Below are positions 35,541 through 45,079 of a stretch of 64,000 nt of DNA, in pieces. Both the position numbers and the translations under genes were made by a program. The stretch is from positions 2,334,700 to 2,398,699 of the forward strand of contig NZ_CP011382.1 in the NCBI RefSeq assembly GCF_000734895.2, given 5' to 3'. Under the pieces are notes generated by a model, which saw only the letters and a program-made list of their open reading frames with translations, searched no databases and was not told the origin of the DNA. Origin of the DNA: Calothrix sp. 336/3. GTDB taxonomy: Bacteria; Cyanobacteriota; Cyanobacteriia; Cyanobacteriales; Nostocaceae. The number at the start of each line of letters is the position of its first letter. Position 1 is the first letter of the stretch.

Positions 35541-38108
35541 ATGACTATTTTCAGGTTGATGAAAAAATGGCGCATTGCATTAATTTGTTTATTGATGATT
35601 TTATTTGTCAACTCTCCAACTTGGGCAAACATTCCCACAATTCCTACTGAAAAAATTACCTCTTCTTTAGCTGATGGCAAAGCTCTGTACGATCGCGGAC
35701 GTTATCACGAAGCAGCGCAAGTATTACAACAGGTTGAGCAAAATTATCGACACCAGGGAAAAACTTTAGAACTGGCAGTAACATTGAGTAATCTGTCTCT
35801 AGCACATCAGCAGTTGGGAAATTGGACAGAGGCAAGGGCGGCGATCGCGGAAAGTTTAAGTATTTTAGGCTACGGCAAAACAGAGAATCTTACCCATCCT
35901 CTGATTGTGGCGCAAAGTTTAGATATTCTGGGCAAACTGCAATTAACCACCGGGGAAGCAGAGACTGCGGTGAGAACTTGGCAGAAGTCTGAGAAGATTT
36001 ATCTACAACTAAAATCTGGGGCAGTTACACCCAATCGACTCAATCAAGCCCAAGGGTTACGTATTGCAGGTAACTACACCCAGGCAGTGAAAATACTGGA
36101 GGAATTGGGGAAGAATTTCCAAAATCAGCCTGATACCCTAGAAAAAGCCAGGGCACTGCGATCGCTAGGTGAAACCCTAGAATTAATCGGCAATTTAGCC
36201 CCATCCCAAACCGCCCTCACAGCCAGTCTGGCGATCGCGCAAAAACTCAACTCCAATGCAGATATCGCCGCCAGTCTCCTGAGTTTAGGAAACAACGCCC
36301 GCAGTCAGCAAGAAATTACCTCAGCCCTCTCCTATTACCAACAAGCAGCCGCAACTGCCCCCTCCACACTGCTGCAAACCCAAGCCCAACTCAACCAGTT
36401 AAGTCTGCTCATCTCTGCAAAAAAATATACCGCCGCCCAAACCCTGATTCCTGCCATTGCCACCCATTTACAGCAATTAACCCCTAGCCGTGCAGCCATC
36501 TACGCTCAAATCAACTTCACCCAAAGTCTGGTAAAAATACCATCATTACCAACCGACAATCAGACTTCCCCCTCCCAAATCCTCGCCACCGCCATCCGCA
36601 ACGCTCAAACCATCGGCGACAAGCGCGCAGAAGCCTACGGTTTAGGCACTCTAGGGGGATTATATGAACGCAATGGACAGCTAGCAGAAGCACAAAAACT
36701 CACCCAACAAGCCCTCCTATTATCCCAGGGTAGCAACGCCCCAGAAATTAGCTACAGATGGCAATGGCAACTAGGTAGACTACTCCAAGCCAAGGGAAAT
36801 ATTCCAGGGGCGATCGCAGCCTATGATGCTACCGTATCCACCCTCGAATCCTTGCGTAGTGACTTAGCCGCCGTCAACCCCGAAGTCCAATTCAACTTCC
36901 GTGATAGCGTTGAACCCGTTTACCGCGAATCCGTCGCCCTCCTGCTCCAAAGTCTCCAGGGTAAAGCCGACGAAAAAACCCTCGAAACAGCCCGCCTCCG
37001 TATGGAAGCCCTACAACTCGCCGAGCTCGATAACTTTTTCCGCGAAGCTTGTCTGCAAGGGCAAAAAGTCATTCTCGATCAAATCGTAGACAAAGATAAC
37101 CCCACCGCCGCCATCCTCTACCCCATCATTCTCCCAAATACCCTACAAGTCATCGTCAAAATTCCCCAAAAACCCCTGAAATACTACAGCACCCCAGTTT
37201 CCCAGATAGAAGTCGAGAAAACCATCAGCCAACTCCGGCAAAACCTGATCAAACCCTCCGCCATCAAAGCCATCAACACCGACTCCCAAAAACTCTACAA
37301 CTGGCTAATTCAACCCATCGCCTCAGAATTACAAACCAGCAATGTCAACACCCTAGTTTTTGTCCCCGATGGTGCTTTACGTAACATCCCCCTAGCATCC
37401 CTCTACGATGGCAAAGCATACCTGATTGAAAAATATGCCGTTTCCCTCAGTGTCGGCTTGCAACTTCTCAACCCCAAACCCTTACTACGCAAGCAACTTA
37501 ACGCCCTCACCGCCGGACTCACCTCACCCCCCGCCAACTTTAGCCAATTTCCTCCCCTCCCTGCCATCAAAGCCGAATTGCAACTCATTACCGATGCAGG
37601 AGTACGTACCACCCAATTACTCGACCAACAATTTACAACCAAAGCCTTAGAAAATAAAGTCAATACCGCCCCCTTTAATATCCTCCATCTCGCCACCCAC
37701 GGCGAATTCTCCTCCCGCGCCGACAAAACCTTTATTCTCGCCGCCGACGGACCCATCAATGTCATCCAATTTGATAGTATTCTCCGGGGTAGGGTGCAAA
37801 ATAAACCCGATGCGGTACAACTTCTAGTACTCAGTGCTTGCCAAACTGCCGCCGGTGATAACCGTGCCGCCCTAGGATTAGCTGGAGCAGCCATTCGCGC
37901 CGGTGCCCAAAGTACCGTAGCCTCCCTGTGGCAAATTGACGACGAATCCACAGCCCAATTTGTCGGTGAGTTTTATCAACAGTTGAAAAACAGTAATATT
38001 ACCAAGGTGGAAGCCCTACGTCGTGCCCAATTAAGCCTACTCAAACACCCGAACTACAACGCCCCTAGTTTTTGGTCTGCCTATGTTTTAATTGGTAATT
38101 GGTTGTAA
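35541..38108 (+). CDS. Secreted TPR-CHAT protease-domain protein
   Basis: 855 residues from ATG 35541, preceded by GGGGGAAAG. This start gives a clean signal peptide (KKWRIALICLLMILFVNSPTWA, cut near residue 32). TPR repeats fill about 45-500, and the CHAT (caspase-like) domain occupies the C-terminal ~270 residues with catalytic His720 (LATHGEF) and Cys767 (LSACQTA), followed by GLAGAAIRAGAQSTVASLWQIDD. CHAT domains are cysteine peptidases; periplasmic TPR-CHAT proteins in cyanobacteria often travel with TpsB transporters. Both catalytic residues are present, so activity is plausible. Confidence 0.87.
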   Translation: MTIFRLMKKWRIALICLLMILFVNSPTWANIPTIPTEKITSSLADGKALYDRGRYHEAAQVLQQVEQNYRHQGKTLELAVTLSNLSLAHQQLGNWTEARAAIAESLSILGYGKTENLTHPLIVAQSLDILGKLQLTTGEAETAVRTWQKSEKIYLQLKSGAVTPNRLNQAQGLRIAGNYTQAVKILEELGKNFQNQPDTLEKARALRSLGETLELIGNLAPSQTALTASLAIAQKLNSNADIAASLLSLGNNARSQQEITSALSYYQQAAATAPSTLLQTQAQLNQLSLLISAKKYTAAQTLIPAIATHLQQLTPSRAAIYAQINFTQSLVKIPSLPTDNQTSPSQILATAIRNAQTIGDKRAEAYGLGTLGGLYERNGQLAEAQKLTQQALLLSQGSNAPEISYRWQWQLGRLLQAKGNIPGAIAAYDATVSTLESLRSDLAAVNPEVQFNFRDSVEPVYRESVALLLQSLQGKADEKTLETARLRMEALQLAELDNFFREACLQGQKVILDQIVDKDNPTAAILYPIILPNTLQVIVKIPQKPLKYYSTPVSQIEVEKTISQLRQNLIKPSAIKAINTDSQKLYNWLIQPIASELQTSNVNTLVFVPDGALRNIPLASLYDGKAYLIEKYAVSLSVGLQLLNPKPLLRKQLNALTAGLTSPPANFSQFPPLPAIKAELQLITDAGVRTTQLLDQQFTTKALENKVNTAPFNILHLATHGEFSSRADKTFILAADGPINVIQFDSILRGRVQNKPDAVQLLVLSACQTAAGDNRAALGLAGAAIRAGAQSTVASLWQIDDESTAQFVGEFYQQLKNSNITKVEALRRAQLSLLKHPNYNAPSFWSAYVLIGNWL

Positions 38109-38175
38109 TGTAGCGTTTCCCAATCAGATGAAATACAACTTCCCCAAAGTCTCTCCACAAATTGCTATTATGTAA

Positions 38176-38192
38176 GTACATCACGTATGTAC
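38176..38192. promoter_or_regulatory. Operator-like palindrome GTACAT-N5-ATGTAC (copy 2)
   Basis: The inverted repeat stands directly before the antitoxin ATG at 38196 and would be covered by an AbrB-fold antitoxin dimer. Same sequence as copy 1. Confidence 0.55.
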
Positions 38193-38195
38193 ATC

Positions 38196-38531
38196 ATGAG
38201 CAACCCCTACAAAATTCGTAGCACTAAAATTGGTAACAGTGCGGGATTTCGATTGCCAGCAGATTTTTACCGCGAATATCCCCAGTTTGCGAATGCTTCC
38301 AGTTGGATAGAAGTATTGTCTCCCTACACCGCGATCGTCAAAATTATTCCCGAATCTATTGAAGAAGAGGAGGAGGTCGATTCGCTAATTATGCTGCTAT
38401 TTCTCGACTTTGCCACGACGGAAGCATTAAAAAATAATAGCTTGCAACCTTACACGACCGAAATGTCTGAGGCTGCAAATAAATTAATTGAGGGTGTGGA
38501 ATTAGAGGACGAATTGCTCGAAGATGGCTAA
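38196..38531 (+). CDS. PrlF/AbrB-type antitoxin
   Basis: 111 residues from ATG 38196 (MSNPYKIRSTKIGNSAGFRLP). An alternative ATG at 38187 falls within the operator. An AbrB/MazE-like DNA-binding N-terminus is followed by an acidic C-terminal half. The stop overlaps the toxin start by 8 bp. It differs from copy 1 at a handful of residues (e.g. PAD for PAE, SYTAI for SPDTAI), so cross-regulation between the copies is likely. Confidence 0.8.
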   Translation: MSNPYKIRSTKIGNSAGFRLPADFYREYPQFANASSWIEVLSPYTAIVKIIPESIEEEEEVDSLIMLLFLDFATTEALKNNSLQPYTTEMSEAANKLIEGVELEDELLEDG

Positions 38532-38991
38532 TTTTGTCAGTAATGGTTGGGAGATTTATTTTCATCCACAACTATTTGGAACTCAGTACCAAGAATTGTT
38601 CGACCGTGTTTCCAAATTAAAGGAAAAGCTACCAAATAGTGAGTTTAAAACCCATGCAACGGTGAAGTTATTCGCTGCTATTACTGTTGCCGTTGAAACC
38701 AAAATCCCTTCCGATCCTTTTGCGAGCTACTTTGCTTTGACAGGAGCATTAAAACGCTACGGAAGAGTTAAGAAAATGGGTTTACCGGAGAGATATCGGT
38801 TATTTTTCCGGGCTTTTGATACACCCGAATTAAAAGCGATCGTGATTTTGTGGTTAGGATTTCCCCGCAAAGAGGGAGCGAAAGATGATTGTTATCAAGT
38901 GTTTACCAAAATGGTTGCGCGGGGGACATTTCCAGATAGCTTTGATGAATTAATTGCAGAAACCGAAATAATCCCTGATGAGAACAAGTAA
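38524..38991 (+). CDS. YhaV-type ribonuclease toxin (intact)
   Basis: 155 residues resembling E. coli YhaV over its length: NGWEIYFHPQLFG near the start, RYRLFFR in the middle and VILWLGFPRKEGAKDDCYQVFTKMVARGTFPDSFDEL at the end. YhaV is a RelE-superfamily mRNA interferase neutralised by PrlF. Full-length, unlike the truncated copy at 16564-16884. Confidence 0.82.
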   Translation: MANFVSNGWEIYFHPQLFGTQYQELFDRVSKLKEKLPNSEFKTHATVKLFAAITVAVETKIPSDPFASYFALTGALKRYGRVKKMGLPERYRLFFRAFDTPELKAIVILWLGFPRKEGAKDDCYQVFTKMVARGTFPDSFDELIAETEIIPDENK

Positions 38992-39359
38992 AATTTAATA
39001 TTCCTGAAATTAATTAATTTGGTGATATGGAACCTATCTCCTGTCACAATAGCGTTTGGAAAAATTTTATCGATTGAATTCTTATTAAGGGTAAAAGGCA
39101 AGAGATATGAAAAAGGTTTAGGGTGTTGAGTATAGGAAATGCTGCTTCCATATCACAGCAAAGGGAATAGTTACCTAAGTTCAGATTATTTCCCTCGTAT
39201 CATATTTTTCCCTACACTCTAACCCTTACACCAATTCACGAAAACTCTGATAGATATAGATTTTGCGTAGGAGTTTAGTAATACTTGAACCCCTACGTAT
39301 TTATATCATCATTAAACTGTGGTAGAAATTATCACAATGGCAAAATTAATTGATAATTT
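38992..39359. other. 368-bp gap between convergent genes with a hairpin
   Basis: No gene. An imperfect hairpin at 39266-39297 (CGTAGGAGTTTA...TGAACCCCTACG, 8-base loop) resembles small dispersed palindromes and could end transcripts from either side. It has no U tract. Confidence 0.4.
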
Positions 39360-40472
39360 TTAGGATAGGGCAGTGGCTGGACTCAAACCCAGAAGGTTGA
39401 GTAAACGGTCAACATCAAAATGTTCATCCATCAGATGACGAATACAGTGGACTTTGATTGGTTCGTGGACACGGACTTGCCCAAAAGTGCGATCAACTAT
39501 TTCCACGGTGGTGAGTGTATCCAAATCAACAGAGAGAATGGGAATTTCCAACTCTTCGGCACGATTCAGGATAAACGCAGGTGGAGGTAGTTGTCCGGTA
39601 AGGATGAGACATTGGGTAGAAGTTTCCAAGGCAGCTTGTTGAATTTCAATGCGATCGCCACCGGTGACAACTGCCATATTTCGACGTTTGCGGAAATATT
39701 TCACGGCAGAATTGACATTCATCGCCCCAATTGCTAGACTCTCGACCATTAAATCTAGGCGATCGCCACGACAGAGAACCTCAGCTTTGAGTTGGTGAAC
39801 CAATTCCCGAACACTGACACTTCGCAACAAGTCACTTTTCGGCAAAATACCCAGCACCGGAATATCTCGCTCTTCCAAAAAGGGACGGATGATAGTATCA
39901 ACAGCTTGTAGTTGTTCTGCGGGTACGTCGTTGATCACAGCACCAATTAACCTGTTTCCTAGACGCTGTTTAGCAGAGATTAACCCTTCCACAGAAAGCA
40001 AGGACTGATAGCGGACAATCAGGATAATAGCAGCGTCTACTACCTCCGCAACCTGGGGTAAAGATAAACCAAATAGACTACCCTCTTGCAAATTGCCTGC
40101 CCCTTCCAGCAGCACCAAATCACCTGGAGATGTTGGTTGTTGTTGTAAGAGAGATTTTTGATAGTCTATTTTGTCTTCACCGCGTAATCTTCTTTGCACC
40201 GAGATATCATCTAAAGCTAACATCGTCGGTATTATCCGGTTTTCTGGGAGGTTGAGACTGGCAGAAATAAATTGCACATCGTCTTCAACCAAACTATCAC
40301 CAGACTCACTTAAACAAGTTCCTAGAGGTTTGCCATAGGCAATGTCTAGTCCCTTTTGCTGTAGTAGATGAGACAACCCCAGCACTGTTGCAGATTTACC
40401 ACTATAGGCTTCTGTGGAACCAATCAGCAAATATCTAGCGGATTTTGGCACTAATGCACTCCTAGATTTCAA
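39360..40472 (-). CDS. BioD-like/DRTGG-domain protein (phosphotransacetylase family protein)
   Basis: 370 residues. The N-terminal dethiobiotin-synthetase-like P-loop domain (YLLIGSTEAYSGKSATVLGLSHLL; VLLEGAGNLQEGSLFGLSL) is followed by a DRTGG domain (about 215-325). This architecture, like the N-terminal part of long Pta enzymes but without the acetyltransferase domain, is common in cyanobacteria and is annotated phosphotransacetylase family protein; the activity is not established. The ebsA gene lies just upstream on the same strand (120-bp gap). Confidence 0.82.
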   Translation of the reverse strand: MKSRSALVPKSARYLLIGSTEAYSGKSATVLGLSHLLQQKGLDIAYGKPLGTCLSESGDSLVEDDVQFISASLNLPENRIIPTMLALDDISVQRRLRGEDKIDYQKSLLQQQPTSPGDLVLLEGAGNLQEGSLFGLSLPQVAEVVDAAIILIVRYQSLLSVEGLISAKQRLGNRLIGAVINDVPAEQLQAVDTIIRPFLEERDIPVLGILPKSDLLRSVSVRELVHQLKAEVLCRGDRLDLMVESLAIGAMNVNSAVKYFRKRRNMAVVTGGDRIEIQQAALETSTQCLILTGQLPPPAFILNRAEELEIPILSVDLDTLTTVEIVDRTFGQVRVHEPIKVHCIRHLMDEHFDVDRLLNLLGLSPATALS

Positions 40473-40592
40473 AAGTCAGCACAACCCAGCTTGGTGTTTA
40501 TTAATTTTAGGACTAGACAAGCGATCGCGGCTGTACATGACTTTGAAATTGTTGAGATTTTCCCATGCTCTGAGGATGGGATTATCGGTAGC

Positions 40593-40967
40593 CTATTCTT
40601 CGATTTTCAATAATTTGCGGTAAAATGGCTGAGAAAAATCTGTAACCCGATAGCGCTTGTAGTTTTCAATCATTTCAATCAGACAGTTAATAAACTCAAA
40701 GCTTGCCATCATGATTTCATAGCTCAAATCACCATCTGCATCAAACTGTATTCGGCAACGAGTCAAGTCAGAAGGTAGGGTGGCAACATTCCATGTAGCG
40801 ACAAAGGGAATATTCTCGCTACCCTCGATTTTACGATGTCCTTCTAAAACCCCTTTTTGATACAGACCAATAGCATAGGGCAAGAAATTGCGCTTAGTTC
40901 CTTGGACGTAGGGGAGATATACACTTGCTTGTTGCGGTGTAGCAGGTTGGAGTTGCTCGATAGACAT
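40593..40967 (-). CDS. ebsA: EbsA, cyanobacterial type IV pilus biogenesis protein
   Basis: 124 residues from ATG 40967 (MSIEQLQPATPQQASVYLPYVQGTKRNFLPYAIGLYQKG); a longer frame to 41099 adds an unrelated N-terminus. The phrases VYLPYxQGxKRxFLPYAI and ENIPFVATWNVATLPSDLTRCRIQFDAD are what I remember of EbsA, a small cytoplasmic protein that partners the pilus ATPases in cyanobacteria. The name is from memory of the family; adjacency to the DRTGG protein supports it. Confidence 0.65.
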   Translation of the reverse strand: MSIEQLQPATPQQASVYLPYVQGTKRNFLPYAIGLYQKGVLEGHRKIEGSENIPFVATWNVATLPSDLTRCRIQFDADGDLSYEIMMASFEFINCLIEMIENYKRYRVTDFSQPFYRKLLKIEE

Positions 40968-41346
40968 AAACAGAATGTTCCTTAAGCTAGATGACAACCG
41001 GAAATATTCATTAGCTGCATCTAGTGTTCCCAAATTTTGCGGAGGATACACATCCACCAAATTGAAATAGCCAATCCCAGGAATTGTACTTATCGGCAAT
41101 AAATCTATCCAAACTCGTTGCAGTGGAATACGGAGTTTTCATTACTACGCATCACTTCAGCAAACTATGGAAATCAGCAAATTAGGACGCAAGATAGAAT
41201 CAATAAATTTTGCTTGGAGAGACTATGAAAATTTTCAGCTTTTCTGGAATCACCCTATCCGCAGTTGTTAATAACTAGATGGCTATGTGTTAAATAGCTA
41301 TTCTCAAAATATAAATTTGCTCGATTTGACAATAGGAGATTGAACT
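40968..41346. other. Region between ebsA and rsgA, left part
   Basis: No supported gene. ATG 41225 with GGAGA upstream opens a 17-codon frame (MKIFSFSGITLSAVVNN), too short to judge. The divergent promoters of ebsA and rsgA should lie here. Confidence 0.35.
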
Positions 41347-41448
41347 ATGACTGTCTTTACTGCCATCTCTGTCGAAATATCGCCACAAAACCGACGCAAG
41401 GAGCAGAATTGTTGGTTTAACTTTCCCTATCTCGCTTTTTCTATCTAG
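41347..41448 (+). CDS. Possible 33-residue small protein
   Basis: ATG 41347 is preceded by a good AGGAG (41334-41338, 8-base spacing) and encodes MTVFTAISVEISPQNRRKEQ then NCWFNFPYLAFSI before TAG 41446-41448. Directly after it come two copies of an AATCTAGAT-like string (TTTCTATCTAGATTTTTCAATCT, CAATCTAGATAATTAGG). No family known. The ribosome site is the only positive evidence. Confidence 0.3.
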   Translation: MTVFTAISVEISPQNRRKEQNCWFNFPYLAFSI

Positions 41449-41565
41449 ATTTTTCAATCTTGCTTTTCCAATCTAGATAATTAGGTGTAAACAACTTGGG
41501 GATGAACTAATATATTCTTCTGCGTGCCTTGTGTCACACAAGTAACACGTATTGAGGAAATTACA

Positions 41566-42627
41566 ATGAATTTGGAATTATGGGGTTGGAATGATTTTTT
41601 TGCCAACCACTTTACACCCTACCATCACCAAGGATTTTCGGTGGCTAGGGTTGTAATTGAGTGCAGAAATAGTTACATTCTGCAAAGTGAAAATGCTGAA
41701 TTATCGGCGGAAGTTACAGGTAAATTACGCTACCGTGCAAACAAACGCCAAGATTTTCCCGCAGTCGGCGATTGGGTTGTGATCCGCGTCAGGGAAAAGG
41801 AAAAAACCGCAACTATCCACGAGATTTTACCCCGCAAAAGCAAATTTTCCCGTAAAGCATCTGGTGCGGAAACCACAGAGCAAATAGTAGCCACCAACAT
41901 CGATACGGTATTTTTAGTGTCTGGTTTGGATGGTGACTTTAACCCCAGACGCATCGAGCGCTATCTAATTCTGGCATGGGAAAGCGGAGCCAATCCTGTA
42001 ATTGTTCTCAACAAAGCCGATATCTGCCCCAACTTGGAGGAATGTTTGGCAGAAGTTGAGTCAGTTGCTTTAGGTGTACCAATTATCACTATTAGTGCAG
42101 CCACGAGTCAAGGATTAGAAGCACTTCAAACATACTTGCAACCGGGACAAACCGTAGCTTTATTGGGTTCTTCCGGGGTAGGTAAATCAACGATTACCAA
42201 CCAACTCCTGGGTGAAACGGTACAGACAGTCCAAACGGTGCGTCAGGGGGATAATCGCGGGAAACATACTACCACCCATCGGGAATTGCTCCGACTACCC
42301 AACAGAGGATTAATAATCGATACTCCAGGGATGCGCGAATTACAGATGTGGAGTGGGGACGAAGGTATATCGGGAAGCTTTGCAGACATTGAGGAATTAG
42401 CACAGCAATGTCGTTTTCGCGACTGCCAACACAAACATGAACCGGGTTGCGCGGTACGACAAGCTTTGCAGGATGGGAGTTTGGATGCATCGCGGTTTGC
42501 AAATTACCAAAAATTACAGAGGGAAATTAAGTACATGGAAACAAAACAAGACCAAAGGGAATATATTGCCGAAAAGGAGAAATGGAAAAAGATAACTAAA
42601 GCGATGCGAAACTATCACAAAGGCTGA
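41566..42627 (+). CDS. rsgA: Ribosome small-subunit-dependent GTPase A
   Basis: 353 residues from ATG 41566 with GAGGAAA 8-12 bases upstream. N-terminal OB fold, then the circularly permuted GTPase domain with motifs in the order G4 (LNKADICP), G1 (GSSGVGKST) and G3 (DTPGM), and a C-terminal zinc site (Cys-x5-Cys-x-His-x5-Cys in [18 protein letters not shown]). It matures the 30S subunit. It appears intact. Confidence 0.92.
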   Translation: MNLELWGWNDFFANHFTPYHHQGFSVARVVIECRNSYILQSENAELSAEVTGKLRYRANKRQDFPAVGDWVVIRVREKEKTATIHEILPRKSKFSRKASGAETTEQIVATNIDTVFLVSGLDGDFNPRRIERYLILAWESGANPVIVLNKADICPNLEECLAEVESVALGVPIITISAATSQGLEALQTYLQPGQTVALLGSSGVGKSTITNQLLGETVQTVQTVRQGDNRGKHTTTHRELLRLPNRGLIIDTPGMRELQMWSGDEGISGSFADIEELAQQCRFRDCQHKHEPGCAVRQALQDGSLDASRFANYQKLQREIKYMETKQDQREYIAEKEKWKKITKAMRNYHKG

Positions 42628-42943
42628 GATTCGTTAGGGTTTGCGGTGAAATTTTCACCAAAATATTCGGTTGCATAAAATCATAATAAGTCCCGTGTAA
42701 GTAGGTAGGTTGAATTAAATTTAAAATGAGCTAGCAGTACAGAACTCTGATGTCACAGGGTTTGAACGAGTGTGAATCATTTTATAAATAATTATACCAA
42801 TTCTCTAAAATTAGGCTACAGATGGAATCTACGGAACCATTGCTAAATCTAGATTTTTTAATTGCATTAGCATTAGCTCTCCCGCACGGAGCATTGCGAA
42901 TTGGTATTACGCCTTCCTACTTACATGAAAAAGGAGAGTCGAA
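42628..42943. other. 316-bp gap with a dispersed palindromic repeat
   Basis: At about 42867-42909 lies a reversed copy of the repeat unit found at 45655-45743 (core GCTCTCCCGCACGGAGC with flanking AATTGGTATTA). No gene seen. Confidence 0.5.
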
Positions 42944-43405
42944 ATGAGCGAAGAAACAGTATGCAATGATTCCCAACTCAGTCAGCAATCGCCTCAAACG
43001 CTAACTGAATTAATCGTCATCCGTCCCGACTCCGAAACCTTAAATCGCAGCAGCTTGCCTAATTTTGTTGGTATCTCTGCGAACACAGTCGGAGCAAAGG
43101 CGATCGCCATGTATCTCACAATTATTCCTCCTGGAGCGATCGCCGAACCCCATTTGCATCCAGAACATGAAACTGGAATTTATCTGCTTAAGGGTCGAGT
43201 TGAACTCAGGTATGGAGAAGGACTCAGCCAATGTCAAATTTGTGAAGCGGGAGATTTCATTTTCACCCCTCCCGGTATTCCCCATCAACCTCGAAATTTG
43301 AGCGCAACGGAACCTGTTTACGTGTTAGCTGCACGCAACGATGCAGATGAGGTCGAGAAAGTTGTCCCCTACAATCTGGAGAAAGAAAAATCAGTAAGTG
43401 AATGA
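42944..43405 (+). CDS. Cupin-domain protein
   Basis: 153 residues, single cupin beta barrel. Metal-binding motif 1 appears as PHLHPEHETGIYLLKGRVELRYG (two His, Glu) and motif 2 as AGDFIFTPPGIPHQPRN (His). GGAGAG precedes ATG 42944. The function within the large cupin superfamily cannot be assigned; the size and motifs suit a small-molecule-binding or dioxygenase-like protein. Confidence 0.82.
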   Translation: MSEETVCNDSQLSQQSPQTLTELIVIRPDSETLNRSSLPNFVGISANTVGAKAIAMYLTIIPPGAIAEPHLHPEHETGIYLLKGRVELRYGEGLSQCQICEAGDFIFTPPGIPHQPRNLSATEPVYVLAARNDADEVEKVVPYNLEKEKSVSE

Positions 43406-43546
43406 AAAATAGTCGGAAAAACCAGCTTTCTTTGAGTCTCTTCTACGGTGTCTCTTCCTTAACGTCTCGACAGGTATTAATTAAATAGTTAAAACAGAAC
43501 TATAAAATTCACAAAAACTTGATACATACCCTTAATGGAGATGATT

Positions 43547-44977
43547 ATGGCTGAAGAAAAGACATATTTAGAGCTTTCTGAGGCTGACGGAGGCTCCCAT
43601 AAATTTTACGAAGTTATAGTTAAAGATACCGAATTAATTATTCGATATGGTCGGATTGGGGACTCCGGGCGAATTCAGAGCAAGGTTTATCCTAGCGCAG
43701 AGAAGGCACAAGCGGAAGCAAAAAAGAAAATTAACGAGAAGCTCAAAGGTGGTTACGAAGTAGCGATCGCGGGAGTACGTCAAAAACGCAAAATCACACG
43801 ACGTGCTGTTACTAGTAGCGTATCTTCGGCAAAACAGGCACCAATTTTGTGGAAATTCAAATCCCAATCGTCAGCTTTCGGGATATTTATCGACGCAAAT
43901 CGTTGTTGGGTAGGCAATCAATCTGGGGAGGTTTTTGCACTCAATCCTCAAGGTGAAGTAATTAATCAGTTTCAATTACCTGATGGTGTGAAGTGTTTAG
44001 TTGCTGATGATGCTTGGATTTATGCGGGTTGTGATGACGGCAATGTTTATGATTTGACAGGGAAATTACCACGTTTAGCATACAAAATTGATGAAAACGT
44101 CGATATCTATTGGCTAGATATTAAAGATGGGTTACTAGCTGTCTCCGATGGAAATGGAGGATTAACAACAATCGATCATGATGATGAATCCCAATGGACT
44201 CGGTTGAGTCAGGGGAATTCCGGTTGGATGGTGCGGTGCGACTCTGATGGGGTTTACCACGGACATAGTAGTGGTGTGACGATGTATGATTACCAAGAAG
44301 GTCGTGTGCTGTGGCATCAAAAAACCAAAGGTGCAGTATTATTTGGTTGGCAAGAAGCCTCAACTGTGTATGCTGGTGCAAGCGATCGCAAGGTCTATAG
44401 TTTTAGCAAAAAAGGTGAAGTGGGTGCAGTTTATTCATGTAATGCTCCCGTATATTCCTGTGCTGCTACCCTTGATGGTAAATATCTATTTGCAGGTGAT
44501 AACAGTTCCTCCCTTTACTGCTTCCAAGATTCAGGAGAACTACTATGGAAACTGGGTACCGGTTGCGGTTCAGCCCTTTCTATGCAATTTTTTGATCACC
44601 GTGTCTATATAGTTACCACCGATGGTACCTTAGCCTGTATTGATGCTAGCCCCAGCGCGATCGCCGCAGCTCAAGAAGGTAAGATTCCCCAAGCTACAGT
44701 CATTAAAGCACCGAATCAAAAAGGTATAGCCCCCTCGGCGGAATTACAATTGGCTGCACCTGCTGAAGTTGCCCAAGGAGTAATAGTTGAATGCTACCGC
44801 GAAGGTAGTAAATTGAGAATTCGGGCTGTATCTCCCGGATATAACCCTAACTGGAGAGTTCAGTTCCCCAGGGATATCCGCGTCGAAGGCGATCGCTATT
44901 TGGTACAAGAATTGCGAGAATCAGGTAGTGGAGGTTTTTATCGAGTCTTTGGGGATATCAAAAAATTAGTCGATTGA
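43547..44977 (+). CDS. WGR-domain protein fused to a PQQ-like beta-propeller
   Basis: 476 residues from ATG 43547 (MAEEKTYLELSEADGG), with GGAGATG just upstream. The N-terminal WGR domain (about 5-75: FYEVIVKDTELIIRYGRIGDSGRI..., then Lys-rich) is a nucleic-acid-binding module known from PARPs. A basic linker (RQKRKITRR) leads to a propeller of WD/PQQ-like blades (about 100-400) with recurring YAG/GxVYxF motifs, and a C-terminal beta-rich tail. In other bacteria WGR-propeller proteins sit beside MoxR/VWA or DNA-repair-like genes; here it is alone. Confidence 0.8.
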   Translation: MAEEKTYLELSEADGGSHKFYEVIVKDTELIIRYGRIGDSGRIQSKVYPSAEKAQAEAKKKINEKLKGGYEVAIAGVRQKRKITRRAVTSSVSSAKQAPILWKFKSQSSAFGIFIDANRCWVGNQSGEVFALNPQGEVINQFQLPDGVKCLVADDAWIYAGCDDGNVYDLTGKLPRLAYKIDENVDIYWLDIKDGLLAVSDGNGGLTTIDHDDESQWTRLSQGNSGWMVRCDSDGVYHGHSSGVTMYDYQEGRVLWHQKTKGAVLFGWQEASTVYAGASDRKVYSFSKKGEVGAVYSCNAPVYSCAATLDGKYLFAGDNSSSLYCFQDSGELLWKLGTGCGSALSMQFFDHRVYIVTTDGTLACIDASPSAIAAAQEGKIPQATVIKAPNQKGIAPSAELQLAAPAEVAQGVIVECYREGSKLRIRAVSPGYNPNWRVQFPRDIRVEGDRYLVQELRESGSGGFYRVFGDIKKLVD

Positions 44978-45079
44978 CACTCTTCGTTCTAAAAGACTAC
45001 GGCTGGCTGCCTGATATCATGTTCGGCTAATATAAAGGGATATGGGGGACACCAATGAAGTGGAATAAGCAAGCTCAAA

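Larger units (their letters stand above)
38138..38835 (+). repeat. 698-bp inverted duplication, copy 2 (PrlF/YhaV module)
   Basis: Matches the reverse complement of 16573-17270 with scattered substitutions. It covers the operator, the antitoxin and the first two thirds of the toxin; here the toxin continues intact beyond the end of homology. Confidence 0.85.

Noticed and set aside
41566..42627. rsgA start at 41524
   Set aside because: The 14 extra residues are unlike RsgA, and a Shine-Dalgarno GAGGAAA stands correctly before 41566.
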